Below, in pieces: positions 1 through 4,223 of a DNA stretch of 5,289 nucleotides (its first letter is position 1; every line of letters starts with the position of its first letter). A program made the translations under genes and the position numbers. The DNA is from Propionibacteriaceae bacterium (GTDB lineage Bacteria; Actinomycetota; Actinomycetes; Propionibacteriales; Propionibacteriaceae). The stretch is taken from the NCBI GenBank assembly GCA_003451975.1, contig DMIX01000413.1:1-5289 (forward strand), written 5' to 3'. The notes beneath the pieces were generated by a model, which saw only the letters and a list, made by a program, of their open reading frames with translations, had not been told where the DNA came from and searched no databases.

Positions 1-320
1 TGGCCGACCGCCTGGAGCAAGTCCTCAGCGAGCTCGCCACACAGGTGGCCGGCACCATCGGTGTGATCGTCGCCCCGACGCGGCTGCCGTCGTTGGTCGA
101 CGCCCAACTTCCCATCGTGCGCGCCAACCCGGAGCGCATCAGCTTCATCTCGCCACTGAACGCCAAAGGCTTGGAATACGACGCCGTCGTGGTGGTCAGC
201 CCCGATCAGATTGTCGCTGAATCCCCCGGCGGCGAGCGCGTGCTCTACGTCGCACTCACCCGCCCGACCCAGCGCCTAGTGACCATCGATCTGGACGACG
301 AGGGCCGCTGGCGCCCCTAA
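1..320 (+). CDS. HelD-like superfamily 1 (UvrD/Rep-type) helicase/ATPase, C-terminal end only
   Basis: The reading frame is open from the left edge (first full codon at base 3) to TAA at 318-320, giving the last 105 residues of a longer protein. Two conserved superfamily 1 helicase blocks are visible: a motif V-like stretch with NAKGLEYDAVVVV and a motif VI-like stretch with LYVALTRPTQRL, whose arginine would act as the arginine finger for ATP hydrolysis. The short spacer between them (PDQIVAESPGGER) resembles actinobacterial HelD/HelR proteins, which bind RNA polymerase and free it from DNA or from rifampicin, more than it resembles UvrD, PcrA or RecB. This identity is inferred from family memory, because the ATP-binding Walker A and the HelD-specific arms lie outside the window. 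Bases 45-47 are a GTG inside the frame but are not the real start, since the frame continues upstream. The gene converges on metF across a 73-bp repeat-filled gap. Confidence 0.85.
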   Translation, partial: ADRLEQVLSELATQVAGTIGVIVAPTRLPSLVDAQLPIVRANPERISFISPLNAKGLEYDAVVVVSPDQIVAESPGGERVLYVALTRPTQRLVTIDLDDEGRWRP

Positions 321-326
321 CCCCCA

Positions 327-393
327 CTCTGCGCTCGATTTGTGTCTTTGCGCCCGAAGTTCCGAGCGCAAAGAGCCAGTTTCGAGCGCAAAG
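327..393. repeat. Four-copy 11-bp motif forming nested inverted repeats between convergent genes
   Basis: The motif CGAGCGCAAAG occurs exactly at 363-373 and 383-393. It occurs inverted at 327-337 and 346-356, each with one mismatch. The outer arms 327-338 and 382-393 pair with one mismatch. The inner arms 345-353 and 366-374 pair perfectly over 9 bp around a 12-nt loop. The array starts 6 bp after the helicase stop and ends on the base before the metF stop codon. It could work as a bidirectional terminator for the two convergent genes, but neither side has a clear T-tract. It could also be a dispersed intergenic palindrome or a protein-binding array. The structure is read directly; the function is inferred. 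Confidence 0.75.
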
Positions 394-1290
394 TCAGTGC
401 GGCGGGATCTGCCGCAGCGCACCCAAAATCTCGGCGGTCGCGCGTGATCGGTTCTGGGTGAAGAACTGCAGACCCGGTGCGCCACCGGCGAGCAGTCGAT
501 CACACAGTCCGACGGCGATTTCGACTCCGACCGCCCGCACCGCGGCGGGATCGTCGGCGACGGCGTGAAGTCGGGAAACCACCGCGGTCGGCAATGGTGC
601 ACCGGAGAAGCCTGCGAACCGCTCGATCTGAGAGATGTTGGTGACCGGCATGATGCCGGCGATGATCGGCAGCTGGCAGCCCAGGGCGCGCACCCGCTCG
701 ACCAGCCGGAAGTAGGCATCGGCATCGAAGAAGAGCTGAGTAATGGCGAACTCGGCCCCGGCCTGTTCCTTCTCGGCCAGGATTCGAGCATCCAGCTCGA
801 AGTCGTGATGCTCAGGATGGCCGTCGGGAAAAGCGCCCACTGCCACGCAGAAGTCGCCGGACTCCTTGATCAGTTTCACCAATTCGGTGGCGTTGTCCAA
901 GCCTTCGGGGTGCCGCTGCCACGCCGCCGTCGGACCGCCGGGCGGATCGCCCCGAACGGCGAGGATGTGGCCCACGCCCGCCTCGGCGTAGGCGTCGATC
1001 GCACCCCGCAGATCCGCAACGGACTGACTCACGCAGGTCAGGTGCCCCATGGTGAGCGCGTCGGTGCGGGCAGCGATCAACTTGGTGGCATCGATCGTGC
1101 GCTCCCGGCTGGATCCGGTGGCACCGTAGGTGACCGACACGAAATCCGGACGCAACGGCTGTAACGCCGTCACCGCCTCCACAAGCTGAGTCGTCCCCGC
1201 GTCATCCTTAGGCGGAAAGAACTCGAACGACATCGTGGCTCTTCCACCCTCGGCGAGCAGTTCCGCAATAGTCGCTTCGTCCCCAAACAT
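394..1290 (-). CDS. metF: Methylenetetrahydrofolate reductase MetF
   Basis: This 298-residue cytosolic FAD enzyme reduces 5,10-methylene-THF to 5-methyl-THF, the methyl donor for methionine synthase. The length matches E. coli MetF (296). Family blocks appear in order: SFEFFPPK (21-28, with the catalytic Glu23 equivalent to E. coli Glu28), VSVTYGA (51-57), HLTC (83-86), AVRGDPP (111-117, with Asp115 equivalent to E. coli Asp120 near the flavin), AFPDGHPE (153-160), ITQLFFD (183-189, with Gln185 matching the folate-binding Gln183) and a C-terminal GLQFFTQNRS block (273-282). The ATG at 1288-1290 is chosen because about 20 residues precede the SFEFFPP block, as in E. coli. No Shine-Dalgarno precedes it, but a TAGCCT hexamer ends 7 nt upstream, which suggests a leaderless message. 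An internal ATG at residue 20 has a better ribosome site (GGAAGAG) but would remove the N-terminal lead-in. The gene is divergent from the prenyltransferase and convergent with the helicase. Confidence 0.96.
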   Translation of the reverse strand: MFGDEATIAELLAEGGRATMSFEFFPPKDDAGTTQLVEAVTALQPLRPDFVSVTYGATGSSRERTIDATKLIAARTDALTMGHLTCVSQSVADLRGAIDAYAEAGVGHILAVRGDPPGGPTAAWQRHPEGLDNATELVKLIKESGDFCVAVGAFPDGHPEHHDFELDARILAEKEQAGAEFAITQLFFDADAYFRLVERVRALGCQLPIIAGIMPVTNISQIERFAGFSGAPLPTAVVSRLHAVADDPAAVRAVGVEIAVGLCDRLLAGGAPGLQFFTQNRSRATAEILGALRQIPPH

Positions 1291-1297
1291 GACGGTA

Positions 1298-1303
1298 AGG
1301 CTA
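1298..1303 (-). promoter_or_regulatory. Probable metF -10 element (leaderless)
   Basis: Read on the minus strand, TAGCCT matches the actinobacterial -10 consensus TANNNT. Seven bases separate it from the metF ATG, so transcription would begin at or one base before the start codon. I see no convincing -35 hexamer about 16-18 bp upstream, which is common in this phylum. Confidence 0.55.
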
Positions 1304-1327
1304 TCGCCGCCGACCCGGTGAGTTCGC

Positions 1328-1371
1328 CAGTGCTCGATCCTCCACCGTAGTCGGTGGAAGATCCAGCACTG
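1328..1371. repeat. Long imperfect palindrome between divergent metF and prenyltransferase promoters
   Basis: Arms 1328-1347 and 1352-1371 are complementary over 20 bp with only two mismatches (1335/1364 and 1340/1359) around a TAGT centre. The core reads CCACCG-TAGT-CGGTGG. The right arm overlaps the expected -35 region of the + strand gene and the left arm sits just beyond the expected -35 region of metF. If both genes are leaderless, the palindrome is upstream of both transcription starts. It would then act as DNA (operator or cruciform), not as an RNA hairpin. I cannot match it to a known regulator site. A dispersed palindromic repeat is the main alternative. Confidence 0.75.
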
Positions 1372-1388
1372 AAGCCACCGGGCTCCCG

Positions 1389-1394
1389 TAGGCT
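1389..1394 (+). promoter_or_regulatory. Probable -10 element of the prenyl diphosphate synthase gene (leaderless)
   Basis: TAGGCT fits TANNNT and is followed by exactly six bases before the GTG at 1401, the normal distance to a transcription start. This favours GTG at 1401 as both the first transcribed and the first translated codon. No -35 hexamer is evident; that zone is taken up by the right arm of the palindrome. Confidence 0.55.
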
Positions 1395-1400
1395 GCGGGG

Positions 1401-2498
1401 GTGGCCATGGTTGATCCGGTTGATCCGCTGTCGGGGGAGTTTCGTGCTGCGGTGGGGGGCGCTATCGCAGAGTTTCTGGACGAGCGAAGCCGGGGGCTCT
1501 CCGAACTGGGGGAGGATCTGGAGCCGGTGATGGAGCTGGCGAGGGCTTTCACCACGGGCGGCAAACGGCTCCGCCCGGCGTTCTGCTGTTGGGGTTATGT
1601 TGCGGCCACGGGGACCACCGAGGTGCCCACTTCGGTGATCGCTGCGGCGGCCAGCCTAGACCTGTTACACGTGGCCGCACTCATGCACGACGACGTCATG
1701 GACGCCTCCCAAACCCGACGCGGCATGCCCGCAGCACATGTGCAGTTCGCGCGACGTCACGCCGCTGAGCAGCGACGAGGCAGCGCAGCGGACTACGGGC
1801 GCGCCAGCGCGATCCTGCTCGGTGATCTGCTGCTGGTGTGGTCGGCACAAATGCTTGCCGAGTCCGGCGCACCGAACCTTGCGGCCGCCGCCTCGTTGGC
1901 CGCTTTGGTGCGTGAGGAGGTCAATGCCGGCCAAGTCCTGGATACCGCAGCCCAGACGCGCTCGCCTCTGGAGGCTCATAGCGACCTGACCTCGACGCTG
2001 GCCCAGATTCAGCGGGTAGTGGAGTACAAGACGGCCCGCTACACCGTGATTCGCCCGTTGCAGATCGGTGCCGCGCTGGGTGGCGGCTCCCCCGAACTGC
2101 TGGACGCCCTGGCTGCATTCGGCTCGCCGCTGGGCAGAGCCTTCCAATACCGCGACGACCTGCTAGGAGTGTTCGGCGACGAGACCCTGACCGGCAAACC
2201 CTCCGGTGATGATCTGCGTGAAGGGAAGCTGACTGTCCTCGTGGCTCGGGCGATGGCCGGGTTAGATCAGGCGGCAGCCGAAGCTCTCGACACCTTGCTC
2301 GGTCGGCCGCTGGGCGATGCCGAGGTCGAGCGTGCCCAGCAGCTACTCATCGCCTCCGGTGCGGTCACAGCGGTGGAGGCCGACATCGCCGAGCTTGCAA
2401 CGCAGGCTCGCACGGTGGTGAACGATCACATCGAATACTCGCCTGCCCGACAGGGCTTGAACGAACTGGTGCGCCTGACCTGCGACCGGAGCACCTGA
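1401..2498 (+). CDS. idsA: Polyprenyl diphosphate synthase (geranylgeranyl or longer trans-prenyltransferase)
   Basis: This 365-residue protein is a soluble all-alpha trans-prenyltransferase that adds isopentenyl diphosphate to allylic diphosphates, feeding quinone, carotenoid or polyprenol pathways. Visible motifs are GGKRLRP (53-59, IPP binding), the first Asp-rich motif DDVMD (97-101) preceded by LLHVAALMH, GDLLL (141-145), KT (210-211), and a second Asp-rich region FQYRDDLLGVFGD (248-260) followed by GKPSGDDLREGK. The last Asp of the second motif is Gly, as is usual in actinobacterial members. The residues four and five before the first motif are both Ala, so no bulky floor blocks elongation. 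I infer a C20 or longer product. The start is GTG at 1401, supported by the leaderless spacing. ATG at 1407, with GGGGG 5 nt upstream, is the alternative and removes two residues. Position beside metF and near a PknL-type kinase recalls M. tuberculosis idsA2; the symbol is by that analogy. Convergent with the GNAT gene. Confidence 0.93.
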   Translation: MAMVDPVDPLSGEFRAAVGGAIAEFLDERSRGLSELGEDLEPVMELARAFTTGGKRLRPAFCCWGYVAATGTTEVPTSVIAAAASLDLLHVAALMHDDVMDASQTRRGMPAAHVQFARRHAAEQRRGSAADYGRASAILLGDLLLVWSAQMLAESGAPNLAAAASLAALVREEVNAGQVLDTAAQTRSPLEAHSDLTSTLAQIQRVVEYKTARYTVIRPLQIGAALGGGSPELLDALAAFGSPLGRAFQYRDDLLGVFGDETLTGKPSGDDLREGKLTVLVARAMAGLDQAAAEALDTLLGRPLGDAEVERAQQLLIASGAVTAVEADIAELATQARTVVNDHIEYSPARQGLNELVRLTCDRST

Positions 2499-2502
2499 GT
2501 CG

Positions 2503-2559
2503 GTATTGAGCAGGGTTTCCAGTATTAAGCAGGGTTGCCGGTATTAAGCAGGGGTGCCG
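2503..2559. repeat. Three tandem 19-bp repeats downstream of the prenyltransferase
   Basis: Units begin at 2503, 2522 and 2541, each close to GTATTAAGCAGGGTTGCCG. Units two and three differ at one position; the first differs from the second at three. The period is not a multiple of three and the units lie after the stop codon, so they are non-coding. Each carries an AT-rich TATTRAG core that stands out from the GC-rich surroundings, spaced just under two helical turns. The third unit overlaps the left arm of the terminator hairpin. Function is unknown; a short VNTR or a protein-binding array are both possible. Confidence 0.85.
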
Positions 2560-2576
2560 GCGCGCGCCGACACCCC
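2551..2576. terminator. Hairpin terminator between convergent genes
   Basis: Arms 2551-2561 (GGGGTGCCGGC) and 2566-2576 (GCCGACACCCC) pair over 11 bp with one mismatch around a GCGC loop. It lies 53 bp after the prenyltransferase stop and 6 bp from the GNAT stop, so it could serve both genes. There is no T-tract, which is common for GC-rich actinobacterial terminators. The call rests on structure and position. Confidence 0.6.
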
Positions 2577-2581
2577 CAGGC

Positions 2582-3187
2582 TCAGTCGAACAGTTGACCG
2601 GGCAGGCGGTGCTTGACTCGGGCGGGGAAGCCCTGCTCACAGGCCGCCAGCCGGTCGGGCTGCACTTCGAAATCGGCGCTGTCCAGGAGCCGACCGCTGA
2701 GACCGTCGAGCCCACCAGGCCTCAACTCCAACCCCATGAAGGCGTCAAAATTGGCCCCATCAGGGGTGGTTATTGCCCAGGTGGCGGCGTCACTGAAGCC
2801 GAACCGTCCGTAGTAGTCCGGGTCGCCGTACAGGAACGCTGCCGGCAACCCTGCTGTTGCGAGCAAATCGAGCGCGCGGCTGATCAACCGGGAACCGAGG
2901 CCATGGCGCTGATGTCCGGGAGCCACCGCGATAGGCCCCAGAGAGCACATCGCGGCCACGCGGCCATCCTGCTGGATCAGCCGGGCCCGGGTGGCGAGCA
3001 GGCAGCCGCGAAGCTGGGTTTCCTGTTCGGCCACCAGGTCGAGGAGAACGTCAGTGCCCGATCTCAGTTGACGGGCGACGAGATGCTCGACGCAGCCGGG
3101 TCGATACAGGTCCCAGAAGGCGTCGCGCATGAGGGACTCGGTGGCGGGGTAATCGGTGTGCAAGGTAGGACGAAGGATGATGTTCAC
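2582..3187 (-). CDS. GNAT-family N-acetyltransferase (YhbS-like)
   Basis: With the chosen start this is a 201-residue single-domain GNAT protein that would transfer an acetyl group from acetyl-CoA to an unknown amine. The start region (NIILRPTLHTDYPATESLMRDAF) has the usual beta1-alpha1 layout. LGPIAVAPGHQRHGLGSRLI (residues 83-102) holds the acetyl-CoA pyrophosphate loop QRHGLG (93-98), and GDPDYYGRFGF (121-131) is the signature of the YhbS subgroup. The roughly 50-residue tail is longer than a minimal GNAT. I place the start at GTG 3185-3187 because the conserved first strand begins there. The frame stays open to a TTG at 3241, but that 18-residue extension is arginine-rich, unlike a GNAT N-terminus, and overlaps inverted repeats. 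Ribosome binding is weak (GGAA about 10 nt upstream). It follows the ThiE-like gene on the same strand after 213 bp with a hairpin between, so it is probably a separate transcript. Substrate cannot be told. Confidence 0.88.
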   Translation of the reverse strand: MNIILRPTLHTDYPATESLMRDAFWDLYRPGCVEHLVARQLRSGTDVLLDLVAEQETQLRGCLLATRARLIQQDGRVAAMCSLGPIAVAPGHQRHGLGSRLISRALDLLATAGLPAAFLYGDPDYYGRFGFSDAATWAITTPDGANFDAFMGLELRPGGLDGLSGRLLDSADFEVQPDRLAACEQGFPARVKHRLPGQLFD

Positions 3188-3204
3188 GACGATAATTCCG
3201 ATCT

Positions 3205-3285
3205 GGCGCTCTGAGCGCCGACGGTTGGTCAGGGTCGGCAAGCCGACTCCGCGGGCTATCTCTGGCCGGCAGGGTCGGCGCTCAG
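3205..3285 (-). promoter_or_regulatory. Competing inverted repeats upstream of the GNAT start
   Basis: A perfect 12-bp inverted repeat joins 3211-3222 (CTGAGCGCCGAC) with 3274-3285 (GTCGGCGCTCAG), 51 bp apart. A second palindrome, GGCGCT-CTG-AGCGCC, occupies 3205-3219 and shares one arm with the first. A small inner hairpin, GTCGG-CAAG-CCGAC, sits at 3234-3247, and CAGGGTCGGC is directly repeated at 3230-3239 and 3270-3279. In a message read on the minus strand the two main pairings exclude each other, the second ending about 17 nt before the GTG. This could be a leader switch, an operator or an old repeat remnant. No promoter hexamer was convincingly found. Confidence 0.45.
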
Positions 3286-3359
3286 GCCGCGACCGTCATC
3301 GTGAGTTTCTGCATGCACCACTCAGCATGCCATAGCCGGGGCTCCGGGGATGCCGCCGA

Positions 3360-3390
3360 CCGGTCGCGCCTCCTTCGGGGAGGCCACCGG
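3360..3390 (-). terminator. Probable terminator of the ThiE-like gene
   Basis: An inner stem pairs 3368-3373 (GCCTCC) with 3379-3384 (GGAGGC), and an outer stem pairs 3360-3364 (CCGGT) with 3386-3390 (ACCGG), with a small asymmetric internal loop between them. The hairpin starts 10 nt after the stop codon of the minus-strand gene, the normal place for an intrinsic terminator. No T-run follows, so Rho dependence or a GC-rich I-shaped terminator is possible. Confidence 0.5.
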
Positions 3391-3400
3391 CCGAAGCCGA

Positions 3401-4105
3401 TCAGCCGCCGAAGGCGCTCAGCACGAGCTCTTCGCTGCCGGGATCGACCGTCCAGGCCTCGGTGAGACGGTCCCTCAGGGTGGTGGCTGCCCGCATCGGA
3501 TCGTGGGCATCGAGAACGGCGCGGGTGACGCCGATCCGACGAGCACCGGCCTGGAGAACCTCATCCACGTTGTGCTCGCCCACACCACCGACGGCGAACC
3601 AGGGCTTGGATTGCGGGCCGAGCGGCGCCTTCGCCGCGGCGTAGCGGACCAGTTCCAGCCCGGCTTCACCGGTGCCGGTGGAGTTGTAGACGGGGCTGAT
3701 GGTGAAGAAGGCGATTTCGGGATCGGCGATCGCTGCGTCCACCTGAGCGGCCGCATGGCAGGAGCGGCCCAGCAGGATCGAGGGGGCGACGAAACCTCGC
3801 TTCTCCGCAGCCGGCCCGTCGAGCGCTGAGAGCTGTAGGAGATCCACTCGGGCAGCATCGGCGTACTCGGCGTTCCCGTAGCCGCTCACCAGCCCCGAAT
3901 CACCGGCCACCTGGCGCAGTGCTACCAGGTCGGAGATCTGGATGGCGGCCGTTTCGAGTGAGGCGCGCAGTTGAATGATGTCCACGCCGCCCGTGATGGC
4001 GGCTCGAGCGATCTCGACCAGGTCCCCGCTGTGACGACGCGAACCGGTGATGAGCATCAACTTGGCCAGCTTCAGTCGGGTGGCCACCCCCATTCGCACC
4101 GTCAC
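3401..4105 (-). CDS. ThiE/TenI-family protein (thiamine-phosphate synthase-like, degenerate active site)
   Basis: This 234-residue protein has the beta/alpha-barrel pattern of thiamine-phosphate synthase. Family blocks are LMLIT (16-20), DIIQLRAS (42-49), LLQLSALD (89-96), LLGRSCH (111-117), TISPVYNSTGTGEAG (135-149) and WFAVGGV (169-175). ThiE joins hydroxymethylpyrimidine diphosphate and thiazole phosphate. Compared with B. subtilis ThiE, several ligands look lost: the QLREK Lys is Ser49, the Asn-Asp metal pair falls in SGYG (74-77), and the Lys after the Thr-x-Thr is Gly. The Asp of the DLP-like block (Asp96), the loop Ser115 and the AVGGV phosphate site remain. GRSCH resembles the GRSVH segment of B. 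subtilis TenI, whose His acts in thiazole tautomerisation, so a TenI-like role is an alternative. Automated pipelines would probably call it thiE; I leave the symbol empty because catalysis is doubtful. Start GTG 4105 fits a leaderless promoter; ATG at 4093 is the alternative. Divergent from the kinase. Confidence 0.85.
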   Translation of the reverse strand: MTVRMGVATRLKLAKLMLITGSRRHSGDLVEIARAAITGGVDIIQLRASLETAAIQISDLVALRQVAGDSGLVSGYGNAEYADAARVDLLQLSALDGPAAEKRGFVAPSILLGRSCHAAAQVDAAIADPEIAFFTISPVYNSTGTGEAGLELVRYAAAKAPLGPQSKPWFAVGGVGEHNVDEVLQAGARRIGVTRAVLDAHDPMRAATTLRDRLTEAWTVDPGSEELVLSAFGG

Positions 4106-4111
4106 GCCGCC

Positions 4112-4139
4112 AGCCTAGCCCGGCGGCGGGTCGAGGCAA
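4112..4139 (-). promoter_or_regulatory. Probable leaderless promoter of the ThiE-like gene
   Basis: On the minus strand TAGGCT (4112-4117) is followed by exactly six bases before the GTG at 4105. TTGCCT (4134-4139) lies 16 bp upstream and matches TTGACA at four of six positions. Initiation would fall on the G of the start codon. The -10 hexamer is identical to that of the prenyl diphosphate synthase gene. Confidence 0.6.
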
Positions 4140-4158
4140 GGCCATTTAGCGGGGGCCG

Positions 4159-4164
4159 TACAAT
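4159..4164 (+). promoter_or_regulatory. Probable -10 element of the kinase gene
   Basis: TACAAT is a close match to the -10 consensus. Initiation would be near 4171, leaving a leader of about 53 nt. GGAG at 4211-4214, 9 nt before the ATG at 4224, is a plausible ribosome site. The kinase therefore looks like a normal leadered message, unlike the three leaderless candidates here. No -35 hexamer is obvious; its expected position overlaps that of the divergent ThiE-like promoter. Confidence 0.5.
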
Positions 4165-4223
4165 CACTGGTGACCGTATCTGGACTCGTCGTCTTCCCCA
4201 CATCAGTCCTGGAGCCACACCGC

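Noticed and set aside
565..1164. 199-codon open frame on the plus strand inside metF
   Set aside because: It is antisense to the conserved MetF motifs; its translation is low in complexity and unlike any family I know.
1291..1400. Possible SAM or cobalamin riboswitch upstream of metF
   Set aside because: The apparent leaderless start leaves no 5' leader, and no box or multi-stem fold typical of these riboswitches is visible. The only strong fold is the simple palindrome.
1665..2147. 160-codon minus-strand frame inside the prenyl diphosphate synthase gene
   Set aside because: It lies opposite both Asp-rich motifs, so it is a codon-bias shadow.
2594..3214. 206-codon open frame on the plus strand over the GNAT gene
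   Set aside because: The minus strand carries a clear GNAT acetyl-CoA loop and YhbS signature. The plus-strand translation is Gly/Glu/Gln-rich without motifs.
3311..3330. Two GCGTGC-like palindromes, in fact GCATGC at 3311-3316 and 3325-3330
   Set aside because: Six-base self-complementary sites only 14 bp apart; too short to support a specific call beyond chance or a weak dyad.
3350..3829. 159-codon plus-strand frame over the 3' part of the ThiE-like gene
   Set aside because: It is antisense to recognisable ThiE blocks and begins within the terminator region; no domain is seen.
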